From assembly GCA_963576475.1 (NCBI GenBank), contig OY754969.1:23271716-23335715 (forward strand): a DNA stretch of 64,000 bases, given 5' to 3'. Positions within the stretch are counted from its first letter, which is position 1; the number at the start of each line of letters is the position of its first letter. The DNA comes from Molanna angustata (taxonomy: Eukaryota; Arthropoda; Insecta; Trichoptera; Molannidae). Position numbers and translations under genes: made by a program. The notes below the pieces were generated by a model, which saw nothing but the letters and a program-made list of their open reading frames with translations, made no database searches and was not told where the DNA came from. Of this stretch, positions 58,480 to 64,000 are shown one piece after another.

Positions 58480-60993
58480 TTAATATTTATATTCAGGAAT
58501 TAATAGTGCCTTATCATTTCATGTTAAGTGTCTGGATAGGTGAACTATTCCCAATTGAAGTTTCCATTTCGTAGATTCAATTAAAATTGTTTAGACTTTA
58601 TTTTAAAGTATATTTTGTTTGCACTGTTTCGTATTTCACCATTTCAAATAAGTAAATTCAATTAACCTTGAATCTCACATGGTCAAAGGTAGGAAAATGG
58701 ATGGATTTTTGCCATCATGGTCTGCTCTGTGCAAGAAAAACGAAAATACTTAATGTGGGTCACGAGGGAAATAAGATATTCCAGTCCTTTCATTAAAAAG
58801 TCACTTAAATATTCACGTGGTGTATTCTTAAACTATTAAAATCGCCTATTTATTCATATGCGGTGTCATTTACTAAAGTTGAATGTACAAATGTGTATAA
58901 GATTAGATATACAGTATTAATAAAATACGCAACAATTTCAATTAATGACGTCAATTTAGAAAAGAGAGAATTTAAATTGAAAAACATTTATATTTTTGAA
59001 TAATTAACTACTTAGTATTACTTATTTTCTTAAAACTGTTATATTTGTAAATAAGCTAGAAGAGGGAGTAGTGAGATCCGAAACCGTTTGCAAGATTTAC
59101 AAAAAGTGGTTTGAACTTATTAGAAAATAAGTTAGACTTTATATTAATTTCATAATCAGGTAGGTACTACATAGGTACCAATCTCTATTTCAAATTATTT
59201 TTATTGCAAATATCAAATTTATTTATTTATTTAGAGAAAAAAACATTTACACATCACACATATACTTTTTTGATTTATACTTAAAGATGATCCATTATTT
59301 CCCACAGAGCAGTTACAAAGATAAAATAGACGTGCTTAGAGATTATGATAGAGATAAAATAATAAAATATAAAGAAAACTATAAATACTAAAAAACATTA
59401 TAAAGTAATAAGTATAATTTAAAATTCACAAAAATTGCGTTTAAAAAATCATTCATATAACACCATTACCTCAACAGTGCATTCCAGCCGTACCCAGGTA
59501 CTAAGAGGCTGTCTTTGAATATAGATTCAGATACAGTAAAAATGTCATTCATTGGATATTATTATTAGTCATTGGTCATCATATTCTGTAAAGCGGTATC
59601 CTGAAAGTGGCCGGTAAAACCTCGAATCGGAGGGAATAAGAGACGAGGAGTGGAAGATACCCATAATCCATATCCAGCAGTGGAAGGACGAGGGTTAGAT
59701 AAGAAAAAGAAAATCGCAAAAAAGTTTGTAGTGATTCCACTCCAATATAAAAATTTTAGGATACATCTACTCTTATTATTATCTAATATGGAAGGCCTCA
59801 GGTGTGATGTGAATTTTTCATTTTATTTTAATGAAAACACTAAATCGAAATGAAAAGATTAATTTTTAAGGCGAAACAAAACGTGAAGTTTTTATGAATT
59901 AACTCGTTGGGTTATACAGAGACATAACGGGTTATAGATAAAACGCAGCTAGCTATAATATGTGGGTGTGGGTGTTAGTAGGTTGTGTTTAAAATCTAGT
60001 GTTAGGGGTGTGAGGGGGTTGGTATAGGCAAGAGAAAGGGGATACGAAGCCGGGAGGCTTTTGTGGCTATGTGTGAAAGAACATCTCATTAAAATTTCAG
60101 CCAAAGTATTCCACGAATGTGTGTTTGCAACGTTTGAACGAAAAGTGAAAGAGCTTACGAAGGTATATATTATATTAACGAGGCGGTATCGAGTAAACAA
60201 ATTCGGTCGGTAAATTGCATTTTTACGTGTCGTTTTTCACTCCCCTTAACAGATTTTGTTTAAATCATCAATTACAACTCCAACACGAGCAGCAAAATGA
60301 AATGTTTTAAAATAAATTAACTTTCATTTTGACAATGAATGGTTTTATTTTGAAAGATTGATGTCGATATGTTTTGTTTAAGTAAAAAAAATTTCAAATG
60401 GCTACCGGACAATGGAACAAAACCTAGAATATTGCTTTTTAAAATTATAGTATAAACATACATAATTATGGTTGTGAGTAGAAAATAAAAATGACAGAAA
60501 AACACTTCAAAAATGCCGAACAAAATGGAAAAATTACGATTTCTTGATAAAATACCTATGCAAATACTGCGTTAAATTTTTTATCGTCAGAACAAACGGC
60601 CACTGGCTCGTACGAAAATTGAGGAATATGTTTATATTGTCTGCTAAGTTGGAATATTTCTTTAAGTCCTCATAAAGTTTATTGTGAAGAAAATTGTCAA
60701 TTTTATGAAAGCTAAAATTAATACAAATTGTTTTTTTTATGTACCATAACATATAAAACAGCTTAATGCATACACATATTTTCAAAATATTATTGAAATA
60801 AATATATAAATATGTATTAAAAAAACAAATACATACAAGTAAATTATAAATTAAATTGGTATGTCAATGTTTACATACAAATGAGATATATGTACAAATA
60901 TCATGAGATATATGTAGTAGCTACATAATATATTATAATAATTAAAAAAAGGTAAAACGATATGTAGGTTTAATTGGTGTACTTTTTTAATTA
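58480..60993. other. No supported gene
   Basis: AT-rich DNA. A TTTATTTATTTATTTAGAG stretch at about 59218 may be a retroposon tail. CCATATCCAGCAGTGGAAGG at about 59669-59688 resembles the conserved block near RTE family-B 3' ends, but nothing else of that element is present. Confidence 0.35.
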
Positions 60994-61067
60994 AAATATA
61001 TCACGTATTTGAAACTGAGCGTAAATGTAAAAATATATCACGTATTTGAAACTGAGCGTAAATGTAA
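60994..61067. repeat. 37-bp tandem duplication
   Basis: ATATATCACGTATTTGAAAC plus CTGAGCGTAAATGT occurs twice in a row with a 37-bp period. Confidence 0.8.
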
Positions 61068-63354
61068 ATGAAAGGGCAAAGGAGAGTATTCGGCGGCAAA
61101 ATTTAATTTCGTGTTTCTGAAATGCGCGGTAACGCTTATTGAAACGTAATGAAAATGAATTAGAGTTCCGGTATTGCATCTTTCTCCCCAATTAAAAAAA
61201 ATGCAGCACGGTGCAGTGTGCACAATTGTGCTACCGGGGAAGATGGTGCAATTTAAATCTGCTTCTATTGCAGTTCTCTGATTGCGACCAAAAATACCAC
61301 GCTGGATAAGCATTTATATGCACAGATGTATGAACTTAACTTTTACTATATGATATTAAATGCAATATTAGGCGATGATGGCAGTTTGATTTATTTAACA
61401 AACTACTAAAATAGTTAAATTTATTTATTTAAATTTTTTTCAGAAAAAATGTTTAAATAAATAAATTGAACTGCTGACACTCAGCACTCAGAGAATATAT
61501 ACGTGATATTAGGAAGTATAGAGGTAAGAAGGAATTGAGGGGTAAGGCAAGGCTATATGCTTGGTTAGTCAAAAGCTTCGCTTTGACAGTCGCGTAGAAT
61601 AATTTGAAGCCGGTGAGAAGACGAGAGAGGACGAATCGACGGCTCATCGGAAAGGATACGGTACGGGATGGGATGGGAGTGAAGGTAATCCTTGAAATAG
61701 GGATGATTTGATACAAGGATTAGAAGTTGGATCCGATGTGAAAATTAAACAGATGTCGATAGTTGCGCTCAATATCTTTTTAGGTAAAGTATCTACCTAT
61801 GAAAATTCGATCTGAAATTGAGGTATGCAAGATGAGGTTTGCATGGACGTGATGTTTTTCATTTGAATAAAGTAGAATGTCCATTGATAATATGAAATTT
61901 CACAATTCGCTCATACAAGACCATCAAATCAATGAAATAAATGAATCAGTATCATAAGTAATTTAAAATTTGAAATAACATATAAAAGAATACAAAAAAT
62001 GTGTATGTACTTTTCGTCCTTTTAAGCCACTTAATGAGAAATACTTAGAGAGTAACAGCAACACAGATGAATATTGCAAATTTAATTGAAAAGTAAGTAC
62101 TTATTTTATGTGAAACACATTTTGTGAAGAACGCGCGTAATTTTTTTTTTGAGTAATTTGTGTGTGAAGGTATGCTTAACACATTTTTATACAGGACAAA
62201 CTGACAAATTCCTTTATTGATTTCAGAAACCATAAGTTGTGATCGTAAAATTTTATCGGGCCTTTCACATATTGAAATACTTTTTTTTACGTCTAGAGTG
62301 TCGAAATGAGAATCTTATATTTCATTTTACATTTGTGCAATGAGAATTTCTACATCAAAATGTTTTACGTTCTTTTTAATAGGAGAATTCAAACTAAATG
62401 TTATAAAAATAAGACCATTGTAGATACTCCAATAATAATATTTTATCCGATAGCAAATTTCAATAGCAACAAAATATAAAATTTATTTTTATTTTGACCA
62501 AATCTGAAACAAACATGGATTTTGACCTGAAATAAGTTGGTAAATATAATCACTTATCTTTTTCACTGAAAACATAATTTCCCATGTGATCTTCGCAATA
62601 AAATTAATTACAAAACTTGAATTAAAGTACATAATGAAGTTCTTTATATTTTTAAAGCTAGATTTTTATTGCAGTTGTATTCAAAAACGAATAATTTAAT
62701 TCCAGATAATTATTGATATTCATTCGAATACTTTCATTTTTCATTATTTTTTTCATGGAGCAAAATAGCTGCAACAATATAAAATTTTCATTTTTACTAT
62801 AATCAAACATTGCTGTATAAATTTACTGGTGTGATAGCAGTGAAATTTTACCTATTGAGAGTGTAGGTATATTATAATGAATGATAAAAATGCGAATTTT
62901 ACGAGATGAATAAATTGAAGTGTTTTGGATGCATCGCCGCGGAGACGAACAATTTTTGCATGAAACCTTCACAATTAATTTTGTTCTAGGGTGCACCGCC
63001 GGAGATATGATCTTAGGAAATTTCGCCCCCCGACGGCGCCTCGTGGAATTAAATTATATCCTTATGAATATATTTTACGTTAAATTTATAAGTGTGCCGT
63101 TGGGCCTTACCCTTATATTATTATATATGAAGTTATCTGGCGTCTACATCCTACTATGTTATGAGAACGGGAGTTTTTCGAGCGCAGTGCTTTCTAATCG
63201 GATCAAAGCTCTTTCCTATAACATATTTGCAAGTGGAGTGGATACCCCTTTCTAAAATTGGTTTCTATATGTTCAAAAATACACCAACAATCTGATAAAA
63301 AAGCAAAATAATTGAGGTTCTAAAATAAAAGGAAGAAAGGCTCTAGAGCGGGAT
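61068..63354. other. No supported gene
   Basis: Mostly AT-rich. The patch 62928-63050 is GC-richer and part of an open frame at 62920-63255 (111 codons, several hydrophobic stretches), which has no recognised family and no gene context. Confidence 0.35.
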
Positions 63355-63567
63355 TATTACCGACCGTCGTTGCACAGTTGGTAAGCCGTTCGATTTCTGT
63401 GCGGGCGTTCTGGGTTCCATTCTCAGGAGAGGAGAAATTAATTAAAAAAAATTCACACGCAAATATTGCTTCTCTGGTCTGGAAACATTGGTGAGTTTTG
63501 CCATTCGGCAATAAACTCGCCACTTGGGCAGGGTGCAAGTAAGTGTTCATTATTATTATAATTATTA
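63355..63567 (+). mobile_element. tRNA-derived SINE with (ATT)n tail
   Basis: A-box-like TTGCACAGTTGGTAAGCC (63370-63387) and B-box-like GGGTTCCATTCTC (63412-63424) are about 40 bp apart, as in a pol III promoter. The body contains TTCTCTGGTCTGGAAAC and GGCAATAAACTCGC and ends in ATT repeats. Its 3' half recurs at 52.4 kb. Confidence 0.65.
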
Positions 63568-63919
63568 AAATGTAGGTATGTTCAAAATTTATTTATACTT
63601 TATGAGCAGCAAGGGCACAAAGGCGGGTTTATTAGCATAAAGAAATCTCTTCTAATCAACTGGAGCAACCTAAAGTCTCAATAGTTACTTCGGTACAATA
63701 ATAATTGGGAGCTTATAAAAAACAATACAACAATAATGAGGCGAAATAAAACAATGAAACTGATCATATTGGTGAGGAAAGCAAGGAGGGGATTAAAGGA
63801 TCAGGGATTCATCGTATGGTTGGCAGGCTAATAATAATAATATATATTTTTTAATGCGCTTTTTTCTTAAAAAACATCGAGATGTACCATAGAAATGAAA
63901 TATGAAAAATAATTAAATA
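63568..63919. other. No feature recognised
   Basis: AT-rich DNA. Confidence 0.4.
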
Positions 63920-64000
63920 ACCGTTTTGGCATGTGAATTTTGCCCTAAACCACTGTATTTTATATTATATTTTTAAATTAATTTAATATTATATTTATAG
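63920..64000. mobile_element. Foldback element family F, left end, cut by window edge
   Basis: TAACCGTTTTGGCATGTGAA and TTTTGCCCTAAACCA (63921-63952) are identical to the left arm of the 17.9-kb copy. The rest would lie beyond the window or has diverged. Confidence 0.5.

Overview
The window is AT-rich arthropod nuclear DNA, most likely from a moth or butterfly. The call rests on the repeats. Two RTE-type non-LTR retrotransposon families are present, one with a 3' end in GATGAT-type triplets. There are also tRNA-derived SINEs, Helitron-like elements and many foldback MITEs in a background of (AAAT)n and poly-A/T tracts. No host protein-coding gene, rRNA or functional tRNA can be supported. The recognisable coding sequence belongs to decayed retrotransposons, so the window is probably intergenic or lies in a very long intron.

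Layout. 0-4.5 kb: an RTE fragment framed by inverted repeats, a TTAA-flanked foldback MITE, and two copies of a dispersed repeat here called GAG-box. 4.5-13 kb: a dense cluster of non-autonomous Helitron/Helentron-like elements (HINE or DINE-1 type). Each is about 1.05 kb, starts TC, ends CTAG, has 13-bp subterminal inverted repeats, and carries an internal TG/CA microsatellite. Several are nested. 13-19 kb: RTE fragments with RT motifs, a MITE, and a 50-bp tandem array split by a foldback element. 20-31 kb: three other LINE 3' coding remnants (one split by a GC-rich insertion with a 14-bp target duplication), a probable solo LTR, two more GAG-box copies, an RTE copy with a 5' inversion, and a TA-flanked foldback MITE. 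31-50 kb: mostly unique AT-rich DNA with sparse old fragments. 50-64 kb: SINEs, an RTE copy with one frameshift, a near-perfect foldback element with an 8-bp duplication, a fifth GAG-box copy, a long unannotated stretch, a SINE and the start of another foldback copy at the right edge.

The strongest observation is at 5691-9715. One complete Helitron-like copy is interrupted exactly between two T bases by a 2972-bp unit. That unit begins at the 5' end of one copy and ends at the 3' end of a second copy in the same orientation, with 939 bp of unrelated DNA between them. Joining the two host halves restores an uninterrupted element with no target duplication. This fits read-through transposition past an intact terminator, carrying passenger DNA. 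The other relationships are parasite-like: RTE machinery probably mobilised a small repeat that shares its 3' end, and the MITEs depend on transposases encoded elsewhere. All calls come from reading the sequence; no database search was possible.
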